The notes below the pieces were generated by a model. That model did not search any database. It was not told where the DNA came from and saw nothing but the letters and a program-made list of their open reading frames with translations. This document shows positions 1-7,754 of a stretch of 9,950 bases of DNA, in pieces. The DNA comes from Deltaproteobacteria bacterium (GTDB lineage Bacteria > Desulfobacterota > Anaeroferrophillalia > Anaeroferrophillales > Tharpellaceae): NCBI GenBank assembly GCA_030595135.1, contig JAUVDU010000035.1:1-9950 (forward strand), read 5' to 3'. The number at the start of each line of letters is the position of its first letter. Position 1 is the stretch's first letter. Both the position numbers and the translations under genes were made by a program.

Positions 1-2026
1 AGCTGAAAAGTTCATGGTGAAGCTCTTCATCTTCGGGTCGAATCGGTCGAATCAAGAGGTTGCGGCCATCGCGAAGTTTATCGTGAAATTCATACTCGTT
101 GGGGTAGGGGGTGATAACCAGATGCCGGGGGGCTTGAACCTCATTTTTTTTAATTTCGATGGCGGCGTGATCAATCTTGAAACTCTGCCGGCTGGTTTCT
201 TGTAAAAAAAGTTCGAGGGTGACGATCTCCGGGCAGTCAGTGATGATGCTGGCCAGGCGCAAGAGGATTATGGCCAGATCTTCGTTTAGTTCCGGGCTGC
301 GGCGCTGCAAGGCTCGGGCGGCGGCTGAGCGGGAGATCATGACTTGAGCCAGAAACGGGTTGAGTGGGGGGAGCATAATTGATTTTTCGGGTAAAATCTC
401 TGCCGCTATCCCATTCAGGCTTAAGTAAAGATAGGGCCCGAATTCAATATCGGTGGCGGCCCCGGCTTTAAGCAGGAGGCCTTCGTTAAGAGGCGGATCG
501 CTATCTGTTCCGAGGTACAGCCCATAGGTCTCTAATAGTTGTATGGAGGGTGCTCTCGGTAATGTTGTTTTCTCTTTTTTCAAGTAGGGGCCGAAGAATT
601 CCCGGGAGTTAAGATGATTGATGCTGTATTTTTGGTGAAAGCGGGGGGTTAAGGCGGTTAGTTGATTAAGTTTATGGCGGTAGCGGCGGCTGTAGAGATA
701 GGCATTGAGAGCCGCCGGGACACTGAAATAGACATAGATTCCCTGGCGCGCCAGGGGGGCGGCGATTCTTCGATCTTTGGGTTTGGCATTGAGCCAGGTG
801 TAGGTTACAGCGCAGTAGTGGTGTTCAAGCTGTTTTTGTACCTGGTTGATTAATTGACGGGGGTCGAGGGTCTGGTGGGCCGCCGCCAGAATAATCAGAG
901 CATCAAACTCTTCGGCTTCGAGGCAGGCGGCGATAGCCGCTGAGAAGGTTTCGGTATCAGTTGTACCGCCGACATCTATCGGGTTTTGAATCAGTTTATG
1001 CGGTATGATCCGACGTAGTTTTTCGGTTAACTGTTTTGATAGCGGGGTCGGTTCGATCTGGTTGAAAAGAAGATTGTCGACTGAGAAGATGGCGAGGCCG
1101 CCGGAGTTGGTGATGATGCCGAGCCGGTCACCGATCGGGATGTTGCGGCGCGAGAGGGAACGCCCTGCCAGGAGTAACTCTTTGAGATTGTCGACCGAGA
1201 TGATGCCGGCCCGGCGAAAGGCGCTGTCGTAGACCGGGCCGTTACCAATTTGAGCAAAAACCCGGCGTTGCATGACCTCGTGGATTTTGGGGTGACGTCC
1301 GCTCTTAATAGCGATAATTGGTTTGATCCGTGAAACTGAGCGGCAGGCGCTGATGAATTTTTTGACATTGCGGATATTTTCCAGATAGAGCAGGATTGCG
1401 TCAACTTCCGGGTCGTTACCGACAAAGTCTATGAGGTCACCAAAATCGATATCAAGCAGCGAACCGATACTGGCTATGTGACTGAAACCGATATCAAGTT
1501 CTCCGGCAAGGTCGATGATGGTGCCGAGAACGGCTCCGCTTTGCGAAAAAAAGGCGATTTTACCGGCTGCCGGAAGTTGGGAGAAGGATGATAGGTTAAG
1601 TTGTATCGGCGGGCGCAGAATGCCGCTGGAATTGACACCGAGGATCCGGGTACCGTTTTTTTTGGCGCTGTCGGCAATTTGAATGAGGGTTTGCCGATCC
1701 CGGTCTGAGCTGATATTTTTGCTGATGGCGATGGCGGCGGTTTTGGCCAGTATTTCAGTTTTAAAGTAGGCGGGGAGTTCATGGAGTGGACAAATCAGGA
1801 AAAGCAGATCAATATCTTCATGGATCTGCTCCAGAGAGTCGACATATTTAAAACCGCTGCGCCGATTATGTTCCCGGCTGCCGACTATGTAAACAGTTCG
1901 CGGCAAGGCGGTTTGTTCAAGATTGTTCTGTAATTCATTGAACTTCAGGTCGTGACCGTCGGCGATGGTGCCGGCCACGGCAATGACCTGGGGATTAAAG
2001 AGTTTTTCGAGTTGGCTGACACTCAT
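1..2026 (-). CDS. Pat-like protein: degenerate ADP-forming acyl-CoA synthetase with C-terminal GNAT domain (3' end beyond window)
   Basis: One uninterrupted minus-strand frame of 675 codons runs from ATG 2024-2026 off the left edge. AGGT lies 8 bases before the ATG. Domains in order: a divergent CoA-binding domain (about 1-125); a succinyl-CoA-ligase-like domain with SQSG at 161-164 and KSGR at 241-244; a second ligase-like domain with TNSGG near 306-310 and NPID at 348-351; a shortened ATP-grasp remnant with DIEFGP at 526-531 and LPPLN at 552-556; and the start of a GNAT domain (LIRPIRPEDEE, about 657-667). This is the order of the Pat/YfiQ protein lysine acetyltransferases. The segment after KSGR aligns without gaps to the family, but the SHTG motif carrying the phosphorylated histidine reads RRVF, with Arg255 in the His position. 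The ATP-grasp part lacks roughly 85 residues between YG (501-502) and DxFGP, including the usual lysine and HKSD motifs. Synthetase activity is therefore unlikely. Acetyltransferase activity is inferred from architecture, and the catalytic part of the GNAT domain is outside the window. Confidence 0.85.
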   Translation of the reverse strand, partial: MSVSQLEKLFNPQVIAVAGTIADGHDLKFNELQNNLEQTALPRTVYIVGSREHNRRSGFKYVDSLEQIHEDIDLLFLICPLHELPAYFKTEILAKTAAIAISKNISSDRDRQTLIQIADSAKKNGTRILGVNSSGILRPPIQLNLSSFSQLPAAGKIAFFSQSGAVLGTIIDLAGELDIGFSHIASIGSLLDIDFGDLIDFVGNDPEVDAILLYLENIRNVKKFISACRSVSRIKPIIAIKSGRHPKIHEVMQRRVFAQIGNGPVYDSAFRRAGIISVDNLKELLLAGRSLSRRNIPIGDRLGIITNSGGLAIFSVDNLLFNQIEPTPLSKQLTEKLRRIIPHKLIQNPIDVGGTTDTETFSAAIAACLEAEEFDALIILAAAHQTLDPRQLINQVQKQLEHHYCAVTYTWLNAKPKDRRIAAPLARQGIYVYFSVPAALNAYLYSRRYRHKLNQLTALTPRFHQKYSINHLNSREFFGPYLKKEKTTLPRAPSIQLLETYGLYLGTDSDPPLNEGLLLKAGAATDIEFGPYLYLSLNGIAAEILPEKSIMLPPLNPFLAQVMISRSAAARALQRRSPELNEDLAIILLRLASIITDCPEIVTLELFLQETSRQSFKIDHAAIEIKKNEVQAPRHLVITPYPNEYEFHDKLRDGRNLLIRPIRPEDEELHHELFS

Positions 2027-2033
2027 TTTTTGT

Positions 2034-2178
2034 TACCTCACTGTAACTATTCAGCTAACCCGTAATTTCAGGGGACACAATCCCGATTTCCTTCGGAGAA
2101 TCAGGTTATGTCCCCAGAATTCACTGAAATCCATCAAAATTAGCTGCTTTTCTACTTACGCTGAATAGTTATACCTCA
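2034..2178. repeat. 7-bp direct repeat flanking the palindrome (possible target duplication)
   Basis: TACCTCA occurs at 2034-2040 and again at 2172-2178. The right copy directly abuts the terminal inverted repeat; the left copy is 3 bp (CTG) away from it. On the minus strand the right copy contains the pilR stop codon (TGA), and the left copy supplies the TGAGGTA Shine-Dalgarno region of the Pat-like gene. This is what an insertion at the pilR end with duplication of the target would produce. The 3-bp offset on the left is unexplained, and a chance match cannot be excluded. Confidence 0.5.
2044..2171. mobile_element. Palindromic MITE/REP-like element between pilR and the Pat-like gene
   Basis: A 128-bp non-coding stretch is bounded by perfect 12-bp terminal inverted repeats: TAACTATTCAGC at 2044-2055 and its complement at 2160-2171. 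Further nested inverted pairs are CAGCTAA 2052-2058 with TTAGCTG 2140-2146, ATTTCAG 2065-2071 with CTGAAAT 2124-2130, GGGGACA 2071-2077 with TGTCCCC 2109-2115, and GATTTCC 2085-2091 with GGAGAATC 2095-2102 at the tip. The whole could fold into one long imperfect hairpin. From memory, GGGGACA-type palindromes are common near REP-associated tyrosine (IS200-like, Y1) transposases, so a non-autonomous element moved by such an enzyme is plausible. No transposase is present here. It lacks the T-run of an intrinsic terminator. Confidence 0.65.
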
Positions 2179-3585
2179 TTTTAAGCCATATTTATCTAAA
2201 CGGTAGCGTAGTGAACGAAAGGTCAGACCGAGGAGTTCGGCGGCTCGGGTTTTGTTGCCGTTACACTGCTTAAGGGCTTGTTCAATAAGGTCGGTTTCAA
2301 GCCGGGCTACGACATCTTCAAGGTCGAGCCCCTCTTTAGGTAATTTCGTCGTGGTGAGCTCGGTTTGAGAATTTTGTCGGACGACTGCGGGCAAGGTTGA
2401 AAGGGTAATGATTCCGTCGCCGGATTCGAGAACCACGCAGCGTTCAACAATGTTTTCCAGTTCGCGGATGTTGCCGGGATAGTCATAGTTCATCAGAGCT
2501 TGGCTGGCTTCCGGGCTGAAACCGTCGATCTCGCGGTTGTATTCGTGGCCGTACTGTTGGAGGAAGTGTTTGAGCAAAAGCGGGATATCTTCTTGACGTT
2601 GGCGCAAGGGCGGCAGGTCGATGCGGATGACGTTGAGCCGGTAGAAGAGATCCTGGCGAAATTCACCGCTGTTGACAGCGGCCTGAAGATCCCGGTTGGT
2701 TGCCGCAATAAACTGCAGATCGACACTGGTCTCTTTGGGCGTACCGACCTTTTGGAAACGTTTTTCCTGGATGACCCGCAAAAGTTTAACTTGTAGAGCG
2801 GGAGGTATTTCAGCGATTTCATCAAGAAAAAGAGTGCCTCCGTCAGCGGCTTCCAGATAGCCTACGGTGTTGCTGACAGCGCCGGTAAAAGCTCCTTTAG
2901 TGTGTCCGAAGAGCTCGCTCTCAATCAGATGTTCCGGAATTGCGGCACAGTTGACGGCGATAAATGGTTTCTCTTTGTTGGGCCCGGAGAAATGGATGGC
3001 CCGGGCCACCAGCTCTTTGCCGGTACCGGACTCGCCACAGATCAGGACATTGGTTTTGGTCGGTGCGACCTGTTTGATGATCTCATAGATAGCCATCATC
3101 GGCTGGCTTTTACCGATCAGGTTGTCAAAACCGAAACGTTTTTCAAGCTCTTGGCGTAATCTTAGATTTTCGCGTTGCAATTGTGAGTTTTTGAGGGCTT
3201 TTTCGACGGTTAATAGGATTTCGTCAACTTTGAAGGGTTTGTTGATATAGTCAAAGGCTCCATTTTTCATGGCCTCGATGACGGTTGTCGTCGAGGCGAA
3301 AGCCGTGATCATTATCGTTTCGGTGGTTGGAGTTCTTTTTTTGACTGTACGCAACAGTTCGAGGCCGCTCATTGTCGGCATTTTAAGGTCGCTGATAACC
3401 AGATCGTAATTGGTTGTTTCAAGACTGGTTACGGCAGCAAAGGCGTCAGTAAAACAGCTTACCTGGTAGCCGTCACGTAAAAGGATGATCTCAAGAAAAT
3501 CACACATGCTCTGTTCATCATCAACGACCATGATGTGGATATTCCGGTTGTTGTCGGATTGCTCTTTTTTCATATTCTCCGCCAT
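2176..3585 (-). CDS. pilR: Type IV pilus response regulator PilR, NtrC-family sigma-54 activator
   Basis: This 469-residue cytoplasmic protein activates sigma-54 promoters after phosphorylation, presumably by the neighbouring PilS. The receiver domain (about 16-130) has the acidic pair D22-D23, phosphoacceptor D66 and K116. The AAA+ domain (about 154-390) has Walker A GESGTGKE at 184-191, the sigma-54 contact loop GAFTGA at 231-236 and Walker B ending in D255-E256. A Fis-type helix-turn-helix occupies the last 40 residues, with an [12 protein letters not shown] stretch typical of PilR. All key residues are intact. The start is uncertain. ATG 3583-3585 has GGAGG 15 bases upstream, inside the end of pilS; ATG 3571-3573 (4 codons later) has GGAG only 3 bases upstream. 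The gap to pilS is 7 bp. In Geobacter and Pseudomonas PilR controls pilA; here it may also act on the promoter in front of pilB. Confidence 0.95.
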   Translation of the reverse strand: MAENMKKEQSDNNRNIHIMVVDDEQSMCDFLEIILLRDGYQVSCFTDAFAAVTSLETTNYDLVISDLKMPTMSGLELLRTVKKRTPTTETIMITAFASTTTVIEAMKNGAFDYINKPFKVDEILLTVEKALKNSQLQRENLRLRQELEKRFGFDNLIGKSQPMMAIYEIIKQVAPTKTNVLICGESGTGKELVARAIHFSGPNKEKPFIAVNCAAIPEHLIESELFGHTKGAFTGAVSNTVGYLEAADGGTLFLDEIAEIPPALQVKLLRVIQEKRFQKVGTPKETSVDLQFIAATNRDLQAAVNSGEFRQDLFYRLNVIRIDLPPLRQRQEDIPLLLKHFLQQYGHEYNREIDGFSPEASQALMNYDYPGNIRELENIVERCVVLESGDGIITLSTLPAVVRQNSQTELTTTKLPKEGLDLEDVVARLETDLIEQALKQCNGNKTRAAELLGLTFRSLRYRLDKYGLK

Positions 3586-3592
3586 TTATATT

Positions 3593-5281
3593 TTAATTTT
3601 CCTCCGGGAAACAGACTTGGGCACAAGTTCCTTGGGCTCCATCTTCTCTTTTGCCGAGTTGAATATTGCCATTGTTGATATTAGTTAGTTGAAAAGTGAT
3701 GTAGAGTCCGAGGCCGGTACCCGCAGCCTTGGTCGTAAAAAAAGGTTCAAAGATCTCCTTGGTAATTTCATCGTTGATGCCGGGGCCGTTGTCACAGATC
3801 ATGATTTTGATCCAAGCCGGTTTGCCGTCGACAGGATCTATTTTTTCGGGTCGTTTCTCATGTGGGATCGGGTTGCTGTTTATTATGCTCTCTTTTGCCG
3901 TGCGGCTTGAAATAGTTATCTCTCCACAGTTGTCGATCGCTTCCAGGGCATTTTTCAAAAGATTCCAAAATATCTGTTCGAGCTGTTCCGGGTTGGCTTT
4001 AATCGAAAAAATATCGGTATGGTAGTTTTCGTTAAAGCGTGTATGGGGAAATTGAGAACGAAAGAGAAACACTATGTCTTGAAGCAGGGCAATGAGATTG
4101 GTGGTCGTCTGCTCTTTGCCTTCGAGGCGGGAAAATCCAAGAAAATCACTGATCAGGTGATTTAGTCGTGTACTCTCTTTGAGGATAATCTGAAGCAGTC
4201 GATGGTGGGTTTTATCTTGGGCCGGGAGATCCTTGGCGAGGATCTCAATTGAGCCGCTGATCGCGGCCAGAGGGTTTCTGATTTCATGGGCGATGCCGGC
4301 CGAAAGGCGGCCGATAGCGGCCATCTTGCGGGATGCTTGGAGGCGTTCTTCAATTTCCTTCAATTCAGTCAGATCTTGGAAGATGAGAATCCAGCCTAGG
4401 TTACGGTTGTGACTTTTCATTAAGGGCGTAAATGAGAATCCGAGGACAAGTTGTGATCCTTGGGGCTGTTGATAGATGACCTCTTGGCGTTGGCGTCCCT
4501 GGTTTTTGGTGGCTGGGGGCAGGCCTGAAATGATTTCGTGAAGGTTGAGGTTGAGGATTCTGTTTTTCTCCAGCCCGAGAATAGTTTGACCGGCTTGATT
4601 GATGGAGTTGACTATCAGTTGTTGGTTGGTGGTTATCAGGCCGGAGTCGATGGAGGCGATAATATGTTCGTTTAAATCTTTAAACTCCATGAGATCATCG
4701 GTTGCTTTTTGCAGACGTCTTCTGGTGTCGAGGCGCTCTTTGGCGATGAATCGTAGAATAAAGGCAGTCAGGTAGAAAGGTGCCAGGTTGAAGAAGAGTT
4801 GGGAGACGATTTTGTGGTTGCTGCTGACTAGTGCTGGTAGAGGCAAGAAGCTTTGGAACGGGTTGTAGGTATGGGCAAAGATAACCGCAAGATAGAGAAA
4901 TGTGCAATAAAAGAGGAGGGTGATCATGTGCTGACGTTCCAGATAGAGGGCGCCACCCAGAATAATGAAGTAGAAAAGCGGAAAAAAGAGGCTGTAGAAG
5001 CCGCCGGTTAGATAGAGGAGTCCGGCAATCAGGGTGGCATCAGCCAGGAGCTGTTGTTGGATAAAGCGTTCCGGCTTGATGACTTTGGGCAGATGTCGGG
5101 CATAGAGTATGGTCAAAAGATAGGTCAGAACAATAAAGCAGTAGAGCGGGATCGGAACCGGGGTAGATTCATGGGCCCAGATAAACTCAAAAAGAATCAA
5201 GGCTCCCAGCAAGAGAGTGATCAGGAGAAGGCGAAAAGCCAGGAGTGGTTTTAGCAGGTTTGAGTGGTTGGCTGGGTTCAT
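3593..5281 (-). CDS. pilS: Type IV pilus sensor histidine kinase PilS
   Basis: This 562-residue inner-membrane kinase should phosphorylate PilR. About six hydrophobic segments fill the N-terminus (near 16-35, 47-64, 79-93, 95-114, 120-138 and 161-180). A PAS domain follows (about 200-305). The dimerisation domain has the H-box AHEIRNP with phosphorylated H332. The ATPase domain has N444 in the N-box, DNGPGI from D497 and GTGLGL at 521-526. This matches PilS in order and length. Between the N-box strand and DNGPGI there is a Lys/Pro-rich stretch of about 40 residues, longer than usual in this fold, that looks like a loop insertion. The ATG shares one base with the TAA stop of a possible 20-codon ORF (TAATG). 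The only Shine-Dalgarno-like sequence, AGGCGGA, lies about 10 bases upstream. pilR begins 7 bp after the stop. Confidence 0.95.
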   Translation of the reverse strand: MNPANHSNLLKPLLAFRLLLITLLLGALILFEFIWAHESTPVPIPLYCFIVLTYLLTILYARHLPKVIKPERFIQQQLLADATLIAGLLYLTGGFYSLFFPLFYFIILGGALYLERQHMITLLFYCTFLYLAVIFAHTYNPFQSFLPLPALVSSNHKIVSQLFFNLAPFYLTAFILRFIAKERLDTRRRLQKATDDLMEFKDLNEHIIASIDSGLITTNQQLIVNSINQAGQTILGLEKNRILNLNLHEIISGLPPATKNQGRQRQEVIYQQPQGSQLVLGFSFTPLMKSHNRNLGWILIFQDLTELKEIEERLQASRKMAAIGRLSAGIAHEIRNPLAAISGSIEILAKDLPAQDKTHHRLLQIILKESTRLNHLISDFLGFSRLEGKEQTTTNLIALLQDIVFLFRSQFPHTRFNENYHTDIFSIKANPEQLEQIFWNLLKNALEAIDNCGEITISSRTAKESIINSNPIPHEKRPEKIDPVDGKPAWIKIMICDNGPGINDEITKEIFEPFFTTKAAGTGLGLYITFQLTNINNGNIQLGKREDGAQGTCAQVCFPEEN

Positions 5282-5343
5282 TAAGTCATTTTCCGCCTAA
5301 GCTGTTCTTTCTGATCCAGTAATGCCGGAACCAACATGGTCAT
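5281..5343 (-). CDS. Possible 20-residue leader peptide before pilS
   Basis: A short frame starts at ATG 5341-5343 (a second in-frame ATG lies at 5335-5337) and encodes MTMLVPALLDQKEQLRRKMT. Its TAA stop overlaps the pilS ATG by one base, the arrangement expected for translational coupling. The C-terminal half is charged and could be helical. No good Shine-Dalgarno sequence precedes either ATG, and I recognise no family. It may be chance or a decayed remnant. Confidence 0.25.
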   Translation of the reverse strand: MTMLVPALLDQKEQLRRKMT

Positions 5344-5388
5344 CAGTTGCCAGTGCTTTTTTACTGACGATTGACGACTAACCACTGA
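5282..5388. repeat. pilC-pilS spacer with degenerate short direct repeats
   Basis: This is the longest gap inside the motor-sensor part of the operon (107 bp). Its pilC-proximal end holds two TGACGA copies (5365-5370 and 5372-5377) and an AACCACT copy (5380-5386) that is repeated at 5395-5401, just inside the pilC 3' end. The pattern looks like an eroded simple repeat. I see no hairpin followed by a T-run, so there is no sign that transcription stops here. Confidence 0.35.
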
Positions 5389-6600
5389 TTAATGAACCAC
5401 TTCTCCCATCTTGAAGATCGGCAGGTACATGCCGACAATCATGGTTCCTAAGATTCCGCCTAAGAAGACCATCAGCAGGGGCTCGATCAGTGAGGTGATG
5501 GCATTAACGGCGGTATCAACTTCATCATCATAAAAATCAGCAATTTTATTGAGCATCTGATCCAGTGCTCCAGTAGTTTCACCGACGGATATCATCTGGA
5601 CAACCATAGACGGAAAAATACCGCTATCCATCAGCGGCTCTGCAATAGTCTTACCTTGGCTGATACTCTCTCTGGTGTTCATAATGGCTTTTTCAAGAAC
5701 GACATTGCCGGAGGTGCGGGCAACAATGTCTAAAGAGGCGAGGATCGGTACGCCGCTGGAGATCATAGTTCCCAAAGTTCGGGTAAATTTGGCCACTGCG
5801 ACCTTGCGTAAAAGGGGGCCGAAAATCGGCATTTTCAAAAACATGTTGTCAAAAAAGTAGTGCACTTTATCGCTGTTTCTGTAGAGTCTTTTGAGAATGA
5901 AAATGGTCAGGAAAAGGGCTGCTAAAATGAAGATAATATTGCCGCGGAGAAAGGCGCTGATGTTGACGATAATCTGGGTCAAAAGCGGTAGTTCAGCCCC
6001 GAATCCGGAAAACATTTTCTGGAATGAGGGGATGACAAAGATCATCATGATGGCGATGACGATGACGGCGACACAGAGTACGGAAGCCGGGTAGACCAGT
6101 GCCCCTTTAACCTTTTTCTTTAACTTCATATTTTTTTCCATGAAGAAAGCGAGGCGGCCGAGAATGACATCCAGAGCCCCGCCGGTTTCACCGGCTTCGA
6201 CCATATTGCCGTAGAGCGAATCAAAAACCAAGGGATGTTTTTTTAATGCATCAGCCAGGGTTTCACCTTTTTCGACATCTCCTTTGATGGTTGTTAAAAC
6301 CTTCTTGAACTCCTTGTTTTCCTGTTGGCTGGACTGAATCTCAAGGCACTGGATGATCGGCAGACCCGCATTGATCATGGTTGCAAACTGGCGGGTAAAG
6401 ACAACGACATCTTTTTCCGGTACGCGGGCTTTAAAGAAGGGAAGATTGATTTCGATATCTTTGGCTTTTTTTCTGACCTTAAGGTCGGTGATACCCTGTT
6501 TGCGCAGACTTAAAGTGACGACACTTTCAGAGAGTGCTTCGATTTCCCCTTTAATTTTTTTACCCTGACGGTTTTTGCCCTGCCATTTAAACGTGTCCAT
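5389..6600 (-). CDS. pilC: Type IV pilus inner-membrane platform protein PilC
   Basis: This 403-residue polytopic membrane protein, at the base of the pilus machine, couples the PilB and PilT motors to pilin assembly and release. It has the two tandem T2SSF domains of the GspF/PilC family, about 68-191 and 271-393. The duplication is visible as matching motifs: FTRQFATMINAGLPI (68-82) with FTRTLGTMISSGVPI (272-286), and GETGGALD (137-144) with GETTGALD (340-347). Hydrophobic membrane segments lie near 168-191, 222-236 and 372-394. Length and layout are normal for the family. The start is supported by AAGGA 6 bases before the ATG. The gap from the pilT stop is 26 bp, consistent with cotranscription. 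Confidence 0.96.
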   Translation of the reverse strand: MDTFKWQGKNRQGKKIKGEIEALSESVVTLSLRKQGITDLKVRKKAKDIEINLPFFKARVPEKDVVVFTRQFATMINAGLPIIQCLEIQSSQQENKEFKKVLTTIKGDVEKGETLADALKKHPLVFDSLYGNMVEAGETGGALDVILGRLAFFMEKNMKLKKKVKGALVYPASVLCVAVIVIAIMMIFVIPSFQKMFSGFGAELPLLTQIIVNISAFLRGNIIFILAALFLTIFILKRLYRNSDKVHYFFDNMFLKMPIFGPLLRKVAVAKFTRTLGTMISSGVPILASLDIVARTSGNVVLEKAIMNTRESISQGKTIAEPLMDSGIFPSMVVQMISVGETTGALDQMLNKIADFYDDEVDTAVNAITSLIEPLLMVFLGGILGTMIVGMYLPIFKMGEVVH

Positions 6601-6626
6601 GATTTGTCCTTTTGTTGGTTAAAATA

Positions 6627-7697
6627 CTAAATAACTACCTGACCCAGCATTTGTTTTAACTCCATCAAATCATTACTTTTGGCAAAGGCATCATCCATCG
6701 TGATTTTTCCGGTTTGATAGAGATTGGCCAGTGATTGGTTCATAGTCTGCATTGAAAACTTGCTTTGACCGACCTGCATCTGGGAGTAGATCTGATGGAC
6801 TTTGTCCTCCCTGATTAGATTTCGGATAGCGGCATTGGGTACCATCAGTTCCAGGGCCAGAACCCGACCTTTACCGCTACGGTGAGGCAGAAGTTGTTGT
6901 GAGATGACGGCCTGGAGAACGAAAGAGAGTTGGGAGCGGATCTGGGGCTGTTGATGAGAGGGGAAAATGTCGATAATCCGGTTGATGGTCTGGGCACAGG
7001 AGTTGGTATGCAGGGTGGCCAGGGTCAGGTGACCGGTTTCGGCAACCGTTAAGCTCGAAGCAACGGTTTCCAAATCGCGTAATTCACCAACCAGAACGAC
7101 GTCCGGATCTTGGCGCAGGATGTAGCGCAAAGCTTTGCTGAAGTCTTCGGTGTCGGCTTTTACTTCACGTTGGTTGACAATGCAGTTCTTGTGGCTGTGG
7201 ATAAATTCAATCGGGTCTTCAATGGTAATGATATGTTCATGGCGCTCTTCATTGATTTGATCAATCATCGATGCCAGGGTTGTACTTTTACCACTGCCGG
7301 TAGGCCCGGTTACCAGAATTAGTCCGCTGGGTTTACGTATCAGTTCCTGAACTATCGGCGGCAGGCCAAGTTCGTTGAACGGTTTGACTTCATAGGGAAT
7401 GGCGCGAAAGGCACCGGCTACCGTACCTCGTTGAATGAAAATGTTGGCTCGAAAGCGGCTGACCCCTTTAAGTCCGAAGGAGAGGTCAAGCTCGTTATCT
7501 TTTTCAAAACGATGCTTCTGGCTGTCGGTCAGGACGCTGTAGCACATCTGCTTGGTTTCGTTGGCGGTTAAAGCGGGGTAGTGGAGAGGTTCCAGAATTC
7601 CGTCAATCCGGATCTGGGGCGGACTGGCAACCGTCAGGTGAAGATCGGAGGCGCCTTTATCAATCATGATTTTCAAAAGTTCATGCAGGCTGGCCAT
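6627..7697 (-). CDS. pilT: Type IV pilus retraction ATPase PilT
   Basis: This 356-residue hexameric cytoplasmic ATPase powers pilus depolymerisation and retraction. An N-terminal PAS-like region (about 1-100) precedes the ATPase core. Walker A is GPTGSGKST (131-139), the Asp box lies around ITIEDPIEF (157-165), Walker B is around VLVGELRD (201-208) and the His box is TGHLTLATLHTN (221-232). The C-terminal AIRNLIRE motif (290-297), needed for retraction in characterised PilT proteins, is intact. This and the absence of a tetracysteine region separate it from PilB. GGAG lies 7 bases before the ATG. The gap from pilB is 57 bp, with no terminator-like hairpin. Confidence 0.96.
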   Translation of the reverse strand: MASLHELLKIMIDKGASDLHLTVASPPQIRIDGILEPLHYPALTANETKQMCYSVLTDSQKHRFEKDNELDLSFGLKGVSRFRANIFIQRGTVAGAFRAIPYEVKPFNELGLPPIVQELIRKPSGLILVTGPTGSGKSTTLASMIDQINEERHEHIITIEDPIEFIHSHKNCIVNQREVKADTEDFSKALRYILRQDPDVVLVGELRDLETVASSLTVAETGHLTLATLHTNSCAQTINRIIDIFPSHQQPQIRSQLSFVLQAVISQQLLPHRSGKGRVLALELMVPNAAIRNLIREDKVHQIYSQMQVGQSKFSMQTMNQSLANLYQTGKITMDDAFAKSNDLMELKQMLGQVVI

Positions 7698-7754
7698 AGA
7701 GATACTCCACTAATTGTAACGATTAACGTTTAATATTTATGATTTTCAAGTTTG

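Noticed and set aside
450..526. Possible frameshift explaining the shortened ATP-grasp region
   Set aside because: The frame is open throughout and family motifs continue in the same frame on both sides, with only 24 residues between them. A true shortening fits; a frameshift does not.
1027..1782. Two alternative minus-strand frames (1027-1425 and 1474-1782)
   Set aside because: They lie inside the Pat-like gene in another frame. Their Ser/Pro/Arg-rich products look like shadow translations.
2071..2115. Intrinsic terminator at the GGGGACA hairpin after pilR
   Set aside because: No T-run follows the hairpin on either strand, and the loop is long. It fits better as part of the palindromic element.
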